A stretch of DNA of 64,000 nt from Pseudocitrobacter cyperus (lineage in GTDB: Bacteria; Pseudomonadota; Gammaproteobacteria; Enterobacterales; Enterobacteriaceae), in NCBI RefSeq assembly GCF_039889165.1, contig NZ_JAYMYY010000001.1:1426001-1490000 (forward strand), in the 5' to 3' direction. This document shows, one piece after another, positions 7,847 to 15,504 of this stretch. The notes beneath the pieces were generated by a model, which worked only from the letters and a program-made list of their open reading frames with translations, made no database searches and was not told where the DNA came from. The translations under genes were made by a program, and so were the position numbers. The stretch's first letter is position 1; each line of letters starts with the position of its first letter.

Positions 7847-8410
7847 TTAGATTTTGCCGACCAGATCTAAGGACGGAGCCAGAGTTGCTTCGCCTTCTTT
7901 CCATTTAGCCGGGCAAACTTCGCCTGGGTGAGAAGCGACATACTGAGCGGCTTTGATTTTACGCAGCAGGTCAGACGCGTCACGGCCAATGCCTTCAGCG
8001 GTAACTTCGATAGCCTGGATGATACCCTGCGGGTCAACAACGAAGGTCGCACGGTCAGCCAGACCTTCATCTTCGCGCATGTTTTCGAAGTTACGGGTCA
8101 GGGCGCCAGTCGGGTCGCCGATCATCGCGTATTTGATTTTCGCGATGGTATCAGAGCTACCGTGCCATGCTTTGTGGGTAAAGTGGGTATCGGTGGAAAC
8201 AGAGTAAACGTCCACGCCCAGCTTCTGCAGTTCTTCATAGTGGTCAGCTACGTCGCCCAGTTCAGTCGGGCAAACGAAGGTGAAGTCAGCCGGATAGAAG
8301 AAGAATACGCTCCAGCGACCTTCGGTATCTTTCTCGGTGACTTCGATAAATTCACCGTTTTTGAAAGCCTGGTTTTTGAAAGGTTTAATTTTAGTGTTAA
8401 TCAAGGACAT
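7847..8410 (-). CDS. ahpC: AhpC alkyl hydroperoxide reductase subunit C, 2-Cys peroxiredoxin
   Basis: Main scavenger of endogenous hydrogen peroxide and organic hydroperoxides; reduced by AhpF. The 187-residue protein matches E. coli AhpC in length. It contains the peroxidatic cysteine in DFTFVCPTELGD and the resolving cysteine in GEVCPAKW near the C-terminus. A good ribosome binding site (CGGAGG) precedes the ATG. E. coli ahpC is OxyR-controlled; in the sequence upstream of this gene I find only one good OxyR quarter-site (ATAG, 8462-8465), so the site cannot be placed by eye. Confidence 0.97.
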   Translation of the reverse strand: MSLINTKIKPFKNQAFKNGEFIEVTEKDTEGRWSVFFFYPADFTFVCPTELGDVADHYEELQKLGVDVYSVSTDTHFTHKAWHGSSDTIAKIKYAMIGDPTGALTRNFENMREDEGLADRATFVVDPQGIIQAIEVTAEGIGRDASDLLRKIKAAQYVASHPGEVCPAKWKEGEATLAPSLDLVGKI

Positions 8411-8821
8411 CTATACTTCCTCCGTGTTTTCGTTGAGTTGTAAGTTAACGAAATTTTGTTGATAGGGCTAATGCGTTTCCATTATCAAATCAATAAGCGT
8501 TACCTAACAACCGACTCGAGACAACATTGTGAACCTGAAAGTGGGTAAGGCACAAAACGCCCCTTTCCCATAACAATCTGCGTAAAGTAAAAAGGCCCCC
8601 TCTTCAGGCGGCCCCGTTACCTGATCACCCGTCGGTGCATTCAGCGCCAGTGTAACTGGCTATATGTTGCGCTCTACATTACCTTAACAAAGGCTGTAAC
8701 AGCCGATCGATTACATCACCCCGTTATTCAAAGGGCAATCCGCTGCCGGTTGGTCTTATCTATGGTTGTGATAGGCTACACCGTTTCACTCATCTTACAT
8801 CCTGATTTACAGAGATTTTCT
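8411..8821. other. divergent control region between ahpC and dsbG
   Basis: About 410 bp without a credible gene. It holds the leftward ahpC promoter, a nested stem structure at 8643-8673 (outer AGCGC/GCGCT, inner CCAGT/ACTGG), a GC-rich stretch at 8595-8615 and the OxyR-like site at 8749-8785 before dsbG. Confidence 0.6.
8749..8785 (+). promoter_or_regulatory. OxyR-type operator upstream of dsbG
   Basis: The two central quarter-sites are perfect: CTAT (8760-8763), 7 nt, ATAG (8771-8774). The expected outer quarter-sites are weak (GTTG at 8749, CGTT at 8782). The pattern is ATAG-N7-CTAT-N7-ATAG-N7-CTAT. The site is 37 bp before the dsbG start; dsbG belongs to the OxyR regulon in E. coli. Confidence 0.6.
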
Positions 8822-9568
8822 ATGCTAAAACGTTCTTTACTCCTTACCCTACTCCCCCTTATCGCCCACGCCGAAGAGCTCCCGGCACCGGTGAAAGCCA
8901 TTGAAAAACAGGGCATAACTATCATCAAACCTTTCGATGCTCCGGCCGGGATGAAAGGCTATCTCGGTAAATATCAGGACATGGGGGTCGCCATCTACGT
9001 CACGCCGGATGGTAAGCATGCCATCTCGGGTTATATGTATGATGAGAAAGGCAAAAATCTGAGTGAGGAGTTGTTCCAGAAAGAGATCTACACCCCTGCC
9101 GGACAGGAAATGTGGAAGCGCATGGAAAAAAGCCCCTGGCTGCTGGACGGTAAAAAAGAGGCTCCCACAGTGCTGTATGTCTTTGCCGACCCCTTCTGCC
9201 CTTACTGCAAACAATTCTGGCAGCAGGCGCGCCCGTGGGTTGATGCCGGGAAAGTACAGATCCGCACACTGCTGGTTGGGGTGATCAAACCAGAAAGCCC
9301 GGAAACCGCGGCTGCCATCCTCGCCAGCAAAGACCCCGCGAAAACCTGGCATGACTACGAGCAATCCGCAGGAAAACTCAAGCTCGCCGTTCCCGCCACG
9401 CCAGAGGCAACCGCCATGCGCAAGATCAATGAAAATCAGAAACTGATGGACGATTTGGGCGCTAACGTGACGCCTGCTATTTATTATATGAATAAACAAG
9501 GCCAACTTCAGCAGGTCGTGGGCCTGCCTGATGCCGCTAAACTCAAGGTTATGATGGGAGAAGAGTAA
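8822..9568 (+). CDS. dsbG: DsbG periplasmic disulfide isomerase / sulfenic acid reductase
   Basis: Periplasmic thioredoxin-fold dimer kept reduced by DsbD; it rescues oxidised single cysteines of proteins such as the L,D-transpeptidases. The 248-residue precursor has a signal peptide ending IAHA (residue 17), an N-terminal dimerisation domain, and the catalytic CPYC (126-129) in FADPFCPYCKQF. A cis-proline loop is seen in GANVTPAIYY. The frame is open back to 8750, but the ATG at 8822 gives the E. coli N-terminus. Divergent from ahpC, linking it to peroxide defence. Confidence 0.95.
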   Translation: MLKRSLLLTLLPLIAHAEELPAPVKAIEKQGITIIKPFDAPAGMKGYLGKYQDMGVAIYVTPDGKHAISGYMYDEKGKNLSEELFQKEIYTPAGQEMWKRMEKSPWLLDGKKEAPTVLYVFADPFCPYCKQFWQQARPWVDAGKVQIRTLLVGVIKPESPETAAAILASKDPAKTWHDYEQSAGKLKLAVPATPEATAMRKINENQKLMDDLGANVTPAIYYMNKQGQLQQVVGLPDAAKLKVMMGEE

Positions 9569-9569
9569 T

Positions 9570-9617
9570 AAAAAAGGGGTGATTATATAGATTTAATATA
9601 TTAATCACCTCCCCTTT
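9570..9617 (+). terminator. terminator after dsbG
   Basis: AAAAGGGG-TGATTATATA pairs with TATATTAATCA-CCT-CCCCTTTT, a long stem with a 3-nt bulge, directly after the stop codon. Confidence 0.75.
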
Positions 9618-9771
9618 TGGGATCAGTAGATAATCACTATTTTTTGATATATATTAAGTCAGGATGTAAGATGCATTTAGTTTTATGAAAACATGGATTG
9701 TTAATAACCACACGGTTCAGGATCGAGACCGTGCAATTTCTACGCACTGGACCGGCAACAAGGACAACAAA

Positions 9772-10686
9772 ATGGCTAACCTTTATGATCTGAAAAGATT
9801 TGATCTTAACTTATTAGTTATTTTTGAATGTATTTATCAACATCTCAGCATTAGTAAGGCCGCAGAGACATTATTTATTACCCCGTCGGCCGTCAGCCAG
9901 TCATTGCAACGTTTGCGTATTCAGCTAAACGACCCTCTTTTTGTCCGTTCAGGGAAAGGGATCACGCCAACCACCGTAGGGGTTAACCTGCACCATCATC
10001 TGGCGGAAAACCTTAATCAACTGGAAAAAACGATTAACATAATGGGGAACTCAGATCTGCTGAAACGCTTTGTCATTTATGGCCCGCAGATACTGATTTC
10101 CGGCCCACTGATTAATATTATTACCCGTTTACTTGAAGACGACAGTATCGAAGTTCAGCATTATGATTATGTTGCGACATCAGAAAACATCGAAGATTTA
10201 ATGAGTTATCGGAAAGCCGATCTCATTTTGAGTACAACGCCCATCATTAACCGATCGGTGGTTTGTGAACCCTTCAAAGAGGTACCTACTGTGTTAATTT
10301 GCCGGGACGGTCATCCGCGTCTTGGCGAACGTGCCAGCGCTGAAGAGATCTAGGAGGAGAGGTTTGCAATCTATAATACTGACGATCCGGGCATCAAAGA
10401 TTTTCAGTCACATATCGATAGTCGTTATCTGGGAAGACGGGCGGGGATGCGCACTAACTCATTGATAGGTCTGATGAGTATTATTCAGAAAACAGATTTG
10501 CTCGCCGTTGTTCCACGCGAACTACTCAATTACATCGGCCCAACGTTACAATTAAGAGAAGTTATCACACCAGAACCATTGCCATCAGTGATGATTTATA
10601 TCATCTATAACCGGTCGTCGATGAACACAACGTCATTCGCTAATGTGATTGAACGAATCACCAAAAACAATTCATTTATTGAATAA
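9772..10686 (+). pseudogene. ybdO: YbdO-like LysR-family regulator interrupted by an amber codon
   Basis: LysR-type transcriptional regulator with an N-terminal winged HTH (LSISKAAETLFITPSAVSQS) and a ligand-binding domain, about 304 codons in all, close to E. coli YbdO (300). The start at 9772 has AAGGA 7 nt upstream and gives the YbdO N-terminus MANLYDLKRFDLNLL. One in-frame TAG at 10351-10353 cuts the reading frame after 193 residues. The same frame then continues, with similarity to the YbdO C-terminus, to 10686. E. coli has ILE-like sense residues there, so TTG to TAG is the simplest change. The truncated product keeps the HTH but lacks half the sensor domain. It could be a recent null mutation or a sequencing error. 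Confidence 0.85.
10351..10353 (+). other. in-frame amber codon in ybdO
   Basis: Reading GAA GAG ATC TAG GAG GAG AGG in the LysR frame. No frameshift accompanies it. Confidence 0.85.
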
Positions 10687-10829
10687 GATTCATGGTGATA
10701 TTAATTATTTAAATGGATGTTCATTAAATAATAAACATAACATTAAGAATTAATTATATTACACTCGCAATGCCTGTCGTTATATCATAGCTACTTACAA
10801 TGCTTAATATATTGCCAGGATTGCTAACA

Positions 10830-12053
10830 ATGTCCTTATTAAAGGTTCCTTTACCCTATACCGTGCAGGAGGCCAGCACACGACGTATAACCTGGGTATT
10901 GCAAAATTTCTCTCGCGTTTGCGTCTCGTTTTCCGGTGGCAAAGACTCGACGGTGATGTTACACATCACCGCTCTACTGGCTCGTGAAATGGGCAAAAAA
11001 ATCAGCGTGCTGTTTATCGACTGGGAAGCGCAGTTTTCCAGCACTATCGCGCACTGCGAGAAAATGCGAGACCTCTATCAGGATGTTATTGAACATTTTT
11101 ATTGGGTTGCCATTCCTCTCACCACCCAGAACGCCCTCACTCAGTTCGAACCCGAGTGGCAATGCTGGGAGCCTGACGCTGAATGGGTCAGAAATCCGCC
11201 CTCCGGCGCGATGACTGACCCGGCTATCTTCCCCTTCTACCACCCGGGCATCACCTTTGAGCACTTTGTTCAGTCTTTCGCCGAGTGGTACTCGCAGAAG
11301 CGCCCCGCGGCCATGCTGGTGGGGATCCGCGCCGATGAATCCTATAATCGTTTTTTAACGATCTCATCTCAGCGTAAACAGCGATTTGCTGATGATAAAC
11401 CCTGGACCACGTCAGCGCCCGGTGGCCACGCCTGGTATGTTTATCCGCTCTATGACTGGAAAACAGCGGATATCTGGACATGGTTCGCCCGAACTCAGCA
11501 ATGCTACAACCCGCTCTATAACCTGATGTATCAGGCGGGTGTCCCGCTGCGTAATATGCGGATCTGCGAGCCGTTTGGCCCGGAACAGCGTCAGGGGTTA
11601 TGGCTCTATCATGTCCTTGAACCCGAACGCTGGGCGGCAATGTGCCAGCGCGTAAGCGGGGTACACAGCGGCGGCGTCTATGCCGGTCGCGCTAACCAGT
11701 TTTATGGCCATCGCAAGATAGAAAAACCCACCCATCATACCTGGCGCAGCTATGCGATGTTCCTGCTGCAAAGTATGCCGCAAAACACCGCCGAACATTA
11801 TCGTAATAAAATTGCCGTTTACCTGCACTGGTATCAAAAACAGGGAGTAGACGATATTCCCGATGCTCAGGAGGGTGATGTCGGGTCGAAGGATGTACCG
11901 TCCTGGCGGCGCATCTGCAAGGTATTGTTAAACAATGATTACTGGTGCCGGGCGCTCTCTTTTAGCCCAACCAAAGCCGTTCATTATCAGCGCTATCGGG
12001 AACGACTGAAGCAAAAACGCCAACTATGGGGAATATTATGCAACAACGATTAA
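10830..12053 (+). CDS. ybdN: YbdN, PAPS-reductase-family protein (IbrA-like)
   Basis: Member of the adenine-nucleotide alpha-hydrolase/PAPS reductase superfamily with a C-terminal DUF3440-type region. The P-loop-like motif SFSGGKDSTVMLH is near residue 40, followed by VLFIDWEAQF and VGIRADESYNR. The 407-residue form starts at ATG 10830, preceded by AGGA, and matches E. coli YbdN; the frame is open from 10800. It overlaps ybdM by 16 nt, so the pair is co-translated. It is homologous to IbrA, which with IbrB controls immunoglobulin-binding proteins in some E. coli strains. The biochemical substrate is unknown. Confidence 0.88.
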   Translation: MSLLKVPLPYTVQEASTRRITWVLQNFSRVCVSFSGGKDSTVMLHITALLAREMGKKISVLFIDWEAQFSSTIAHCEKMRDLYQDVIEHFYWVAIPLTTQNALTQFEPEWQCWEPDAEWVRNPPSGAMTDPAIFPFYHPGITFEHFVQSFAEWYSQKRPAAMLVGIRADESYNRFLTISSQRKQRFADDKPWTTSAPGGHAWYVYPLYDWKTADIWTWFARTQQCYNPLYNLMYQAGVPLRNMRICEPFGPEQRQGLWLYHVLEPERWAAMCQRVSGVHSGGVYAGRANQFYGHRKIEKPTHHTWRSYAMFLLQSMPQNTAEHYRNKIAVYLHWYQKQGVDDIPDAQEGDVGSKDVPSWRRICKVLLNNDYWCRALSFSPTKAVHYQRYRERLKQKRQLWGILCNND

Positions 12054-12664
12054 TTGCAGACATGGAAGCCTATCTGCAACCACTGGATTTTGAATCCCGC
12101 GTGGAGGCCATTAATCAGCTTCGTCTGGCTCTGCATGCGCTAAGCCCTTTCAAAGACCAGCCCGCCGACTGCGTGCTTTGGGTTAAAGAAGAGCAGGTGA
12201 AACCCAATGATTACAACCCGAACAATATGGCGCCGCCGGAAAAACGCCTGTTGCAGAAATCACTGGAGGCAGATGGTTTCACACAACCTATCGTGGTGAT
12301 GGACAAATATGATAACCAGTTTGAAATCGTGGATGGTTACCATCGTTATGCACTCTCCGGTGGCAAAGCCGCGCTGAAAAAACAGTTCAACGGTTATCTG
12401 CCTATCGCACGTCTGGAAAACCGCAGCAGTGGCTTACCATCAAGAATGGCGGCAACCATCCGCCATAACCGTGCCCGTGGACGCCATCAGGTCAGGGCCA
12501 TGTCGGATATCGTGCTCGAACTCTCCCGGCTGGGCTGGGGGGATGACAGAATCGGCAAAGAGCTGGGAATGGACAGCGATGAAGTGCTGCGACTAAAACA
12601 GATCAACGGCCTGCTCGAAATGTTTGGCGATCGCCAGTTCTCACAGGCCTGGACGGTCAAATAA
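12038..12664 (+). CDS. ybdM: YbdM, ParB/sulfiredoxin-fold nucleoid-type protein (IbrB-like)
   Basis: ParB N-terminal-domain protein of 208 residues. The core is seen in LQKSLEADGFTQPIVV, VDGYHRYAL and the basic segment AATIRHNRARGRHQ, followed by a probable helix-turn-helix (GWGDDRIGKELGMDSDEVLRLKQ). The ATG at 12038 with GGGGA 5 nt upstream fits E. coli YbdM (209); an ATG at 12026 is an in-frame alternative. It overlaps the end of ybdN. The PAPS-reductase plus ParB pairing parallels IbrA/IbrB. Function not established. Confidence 0.87.
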   Translation: MQQRLIADMEAYLQPLDFESRVEAINQLRLALHALSPFKDQPADCVLWVKEEQVKPNDYNPNNMAPPEKRLLQKSLEADGFTQPIVVMDKYDNQFEIVDGYHRYALSGGKAALKKQFNGYLPIARLENRSSGLPSRMAATIRHNRARGRHQVRAMSDIVLELSRLGWGDDRIGKELGMDSDEVLRLKQINGLLEMFGDRQFSQAWTVK

Positions 12665-13825
12665 TCACAGACAACGCAGTCGCTCTGCGGCTGCCTGCAG
12701 CGTTGATGGCTGCTTGGCAAAACAGAGCCGGATTAACTTATGCGGGAAAGGATCGGCGCAGAACACAGACAGAGGTATAGCCGCGACGCCTTTCTCGGTG
12801 GTTAACCACTGGCAGAAACTGACATCATCAAGCCCGGAAATAGCGCTGTAGTCGGCCAGTAAAAAGTAGGTGCCTTCGCAGGGCAGAAGCTCCAGCCGAC
12901 CTCCTTTCAGCGCATTGATAAACAGATCGCGACGTTCACGATAAAACTCCGGCAACTGTCGGTAGTGATCAGGCTCTGCCCGCAGCATATCCGCCAGCGC
13001 CAGTTGCGCAGGCGTATTCACCGCAAAAGTCAGATACTGATGCACTTTACGCAGCTCAGCGCTGATCATCGGCGGCGCAATGCAGTAACCGACCTTCCAT
13101 CCGGTCATATGATAGGTTTTACCAAAAGATGACACGGCGACGGCGCGCTCGCGCAGTTGCGGATGCGCCAGTACGCTGGCGTGCCCCTGCGGGTCAAAAC
13201 AGATATGTTCATAGACTTCATCGCTGAGTACATAAATCTCCCGCTCGGCAATAGCCTGCCAGAGCACGTCGAAATTAGCGGAATGCCAGACCGTCGCCGA
13301 CGGATTATGCGGCGTATTGAGGATAACCAGCCGCGTTTTATCGCTCAACAATGCTTTAAACGCATCCCAATCGACGCCAAAATGCGGTGGTTGTAACGCT
13401 ATCCGCTTCAGTACGCCCCCCGACAGCGCTACCGCCGGGGCATAGCTGTCGTAGCTGGGGTCAAAACAGATAACTTCATCCCCCGGCCGCACCAGCGCGG
13501 TGATTGCGGCATATAGAGCTTCTGTCGCACCTGCCGTGACGGTGATGTCGTCATCCACATCGGGCGAATAACCGTAAAGCGCACCGGTTTTCTCTGCAAT
13601 CGCCTGACGAAGCGCCAGCACACCGGTCATCGGCGCATACTGGTTCGCCCCGGCAGCCACATGGTGTGCCAGACGCTCCTGCAAATAGCGCGGGCCATCG
13701 AAATCCGGAAAGCCCTGCGATAGATTGATCGCCTGATGCTGCTGCGCGAGCGCGCTCATCTGGCTAAAAATGGTGGTGCCGAGGTTGGGTAGTTTGCTCT
13801 GAGGGGTCAGTCGCTGATGCGTCAT
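12665..13825 (-). CDS. ybdL: YbdL, methionine aminotransferase (PLP)
   Basis: Fold-type I aminotransferase that prefers methionine (also His and Phe in E. coli), linking methionine to 4-methylthio-2-oxobutanoate. The protein has 386 residues, identical in length to E. coli YbdL. Substrate/PLP motifs include NLSQGFPDF, NTPHNPSATVW, ISDEVYEH-type SDEVYEHICF and the PLP-lysine block SSFGKTYHMTGWKVGY. The stop codon abuts that of the convergent ybdM with no spacer and no terminator. It diverges from ybdH over a MetJ operator, which agrees with a role in methionine metabolism. Confidence 0.95.
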   Translation of the reverse strand: MTHQRLTPQSKLPNLGTTIFSQMSALAQQHQAINLSQGFPDFDGPRYLQERLAHHVAAGANQYAPMTGVLALRQAIAEKTGALYGYSPDVDDDITVTAGATEALYAAITALVRPGDEVICFDPSYDSYAPAVALSGGVLKRIALQPPHFGVDWDAFKALLSDKTRLVILNTPHNPSATVWHSANFDVLWQAIAEREIYVLSDEVYEHICFDPQGHASVLAHPQLRERAVAVSSFGKTYHMTGWKVGYCIAPPMISAELRKVHQYLTFAVNTPAQLALADMLRAEPDHYRQLPEFYRERRDLFINALKGGRLELLPCEGTYFLLADYSAISGLDDVSFCQWLTTEKGVAAIPLSVFCADPFPHKLIRLCFAKQPSTLQAAAERLRCL

Positions 13826-13892
13826 TATTGTTATCCCATCTGTCTTACCAGTGTTGAAGACACTATATCACGATGTTAGTATTTAGCAATCA

Positions 13893-13908
13893 AGACGTTT
13901 AGACGTCT
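13893..13908. promoter_or_regulatory. MetJ operator (two tandem met boxes) between ybdL and ybdH
   Basis: AGACGTTT (13893-13900) followed directly by AGACGTCT (13901-13908). Consensus met box is AGACGTCT, and MetJ needs at least two adjacent boxes. A weaker third 8-mer may precede them. The location between two divergent genes suggests that both respond to S-adenosylmethionine. Confidence 0.85.
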
Positions 13909-13952
13909 AAATAACAATGATAAGAATGTAAACACGCCGAGGCACAACTTCT

Positions 13953-15041
13953 ATGAATAATACCGACATCCGCGTCGTGAGCGGCCCTGCCAACTACTTC
14001 TCTCACCCGGGTAGCCTGCAACGGCTAAACGATTTTTATAGCCCGGAGCAACTCGCCCACGCAGTGTGGATTTACGGCGAAAAGGCCATCGCAGGCGCGA
14101 GACCTTATCTGCCGGAAAGTGCCAATACCCCCGGCTCGGTTCATCTTGCATTTACCCGTCACTGCAGCGAGCAAGAGGTTAACACCCTGGCCTTACAGGC
14201 TGGTGACAACCGCAGCGTGGTTATCGGCGTGGGCGGCGGCGCATTGCTCGACACGGCAAAAGCCGTTGCTCGTCGGTTGAACCTCCCCTTTGTGGCGATC
14301 CCCACCATCGCCGCCACCTGTGCCGCATGGACACCGCTTTCCGTTTGGTACAATGATGCCGGGCAGGCGCTACAATTTGAAATTTTCGATGACGCCAACT
14401 TTCTGGTACTGGTTGAGCCGCGCATCATCCTCAATGCCCCGGCCGACTATCTGCTGGCGGGTATCGGCGATACCCTGGCGAAATGGTACGAAGCGGTGGT
14501 GCTCGCACCGCAGCCTGAAACGCTCCCTCTTACGGTACGGCTGGGTATTAATGGCGCGCTGGCGATCCGCGATGTGCTACTGGAAAATAGCGAACAGGCG
14601 CTTGCTGACCAGCAGCAAGGAGAGTTGAGTCAGGCGTTTCGCGATGTTGTCGATGCGATTATTGCCGGTGGCGGTATGGTCGGCGGGCTTGGCGAACGCT
14701 ACACCCGCGTTGCGGCAGCGCATGCTGTCCACAACGGCCTGACTGTGTTACCGCAAACGGAGAAGTTTCTCCATGGAACCAAAGTCGCCTATGGCATTCT
14801 GGTGCAAAGTGCCCTGCTCGGGCAGGATGACGTTCTGGCGCAGCTCATTCAGGCATATCGGCGCTTCGCCCTCCCCTCGACGCTTGCTGAACTTAATATC
14901 GATATTCGCAACCGCGCAGAGCTGGACAAAGTGATCGCCCACACTCTGCGCCCGGTGGAATCGATTCATTTACTACCGATAGCGCTGACGCCGGAAATAC
15001 TGTTCGCCGCATTCGAAAAAGTCGAAAATTTCGCACGTTAA
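13953..15041 (+). CDS. ybdH: YbdH (HcxA), hydroxycarboxylate dehydrogenase of the glycerol dehydrogenase family
   Basis: NAD(P)H-dependent reductase of 2-oxo acids; E. coli HcxA reduces 2-oxobutyrate and 2-oxoglutarate. The 362-residue protein is an iron-containing-alcohol-dehydrogenase-type fold with nucleotide motif VIGVGGGALLDTAKAVA. Metal-binding histidines are in AAHAVHNGLTVL and FLHGTKVAYGIL, plus IPTIAATCAAWTPLS. Divergent from ybdL; with the MetJ site between them, a role in recycling the oxo acid made by YbdL is plausible (inference). Confidence 0.92.
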   Translation: MNNTDIRVVSGPANYFSHPGSLQRLNDFYSPEQLAHAVWIYGEKAIAGARPYLPESANTPGSVHLAFTRHCSEQEVNTLALQAGDNRSVVIGVGGGALLDTAKAVARRLNLPFVAIPTIAATCAAWTPLSVWYNDAGQALQFEIFDDANFLVLVEPRIILNAPADYLLAGIGDTLAKWYEAVVLAPQPETLPLTVRLGINGALAIRDVLLENSEQALADQQQGELSQAFRDVVDAIIAGGGMVGGLGERYTRVAAAHAVHNGLTVLPQTEKFLHGTKVAYGILVQSALLGQDDVLAQLIQAYRRFALPSTLAELNIDIRNRAELDKVIAHTLRPVESIHLLPIALTPEILFAAFEKVENFAR

Positions 15042-15055
15042 CCCACCTCTACGGT

Positions 15056-15083
15056 AAACCTCTGTCCATGGACGGAGGTTTTG
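15056..15083 (+). terminator. terminator after ybdH
   Basis: AAACCTC-T-GTCC-AT-GGAC-G-GAGGTTT followed by TTG; good stem, short T run. Confidence 0.75.
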
Positions 15084-15187
15084 CGATCGCCCACGTAACC
15101 ACGCCTACAAAAGCGCACACGCGAGAAACTGGCGGCGATTTACGGCTGCAAACAAGAGTAAATTAGTCTTTATCTGCCTAAAGAAGG

Positions 15188-15385
15188 TTAACAGCAGCGC
15201 GCGCCACCTTTGCCACCGTAGCGGGCATCCTGACGATCGCGGAAAAACTCTTCATAAGTCATTGGCGTCTGCTCCGGATGGGTAACGCGCATATGCTCGA
15301 CATAGTTGTCGTAGTCCGGCACACCAATCATCATTTTTGCGGCCTGGCCTAAATATTTTCCTGCTTTCGATAATGTATCGAACAT
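15188..15385 (-). CDS. ybdD: YbdD, small YbdD/YjiX-family partner of CstA
   Basis: A 65-residue cytoplasmic protein that co-occurs with CstA/BtsT pyruvate and peptide carriers and is reported to be needed for their activity. The sequence is almost identical to E. coli YbdD, including PDYDNYVEHMRVTHPEQTP and the C-terminal ARYGGKGGARCC. It lies 119 nt downstream of cstA on the same strand, separated by a palindromic repeat. Confidence 0.95.
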   Translation of the reverse strand: MFDTLSKAGKYLGQAAKMMIGVPDYDNYVEHMRVTHPEQTPMTYEEFFRDRQDARYGGKGGARCC

Positions 15386-15418
15386 GGAGTTATCTCGTTA
15401 GTTGCGGTGCGTTTTGTT

Positions 15419-15498
15419 CCCCTCACCCGCCCTCTCCCGCAGGGAGAGGGAGAAAACTGTCTGTCCCCCCTCCCTGCGGGAGAGGGTTAGGGTGAGGG
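15419..15498. repeat. GC-rich palindromic repeat between cstA and ybdD
   Basis: Outer arms CCCTCACCC and GGGTGAGGG enclose two inner hairpins of the form CCCTCTCCC-GCA-GGGAGAGGG. It is one of several copies of the same family in this window (also near 48204, 53086 and 53251). Confidence 0.85.
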
Positions 15499-15504
15499 CA
15501 TCTA

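Noticed and set aside
8462..8498. OxyR operator for ahpC
   Set aside because: Only one quarter-site (ATAG, 8462) is good; the others at the required spacing are GCGT, ATCA and AAGC. Not strong enough to report as a site, although OxyR control of ahpC is known in the family.
10351..10353. Programmed readthrough or non-standard amino acid at the ybdO amber codon
   Set aside because: Pyrrolysine systems are unknown in Enterobacteriaceae and no special context is seen; a nonsense mutation is simpler.
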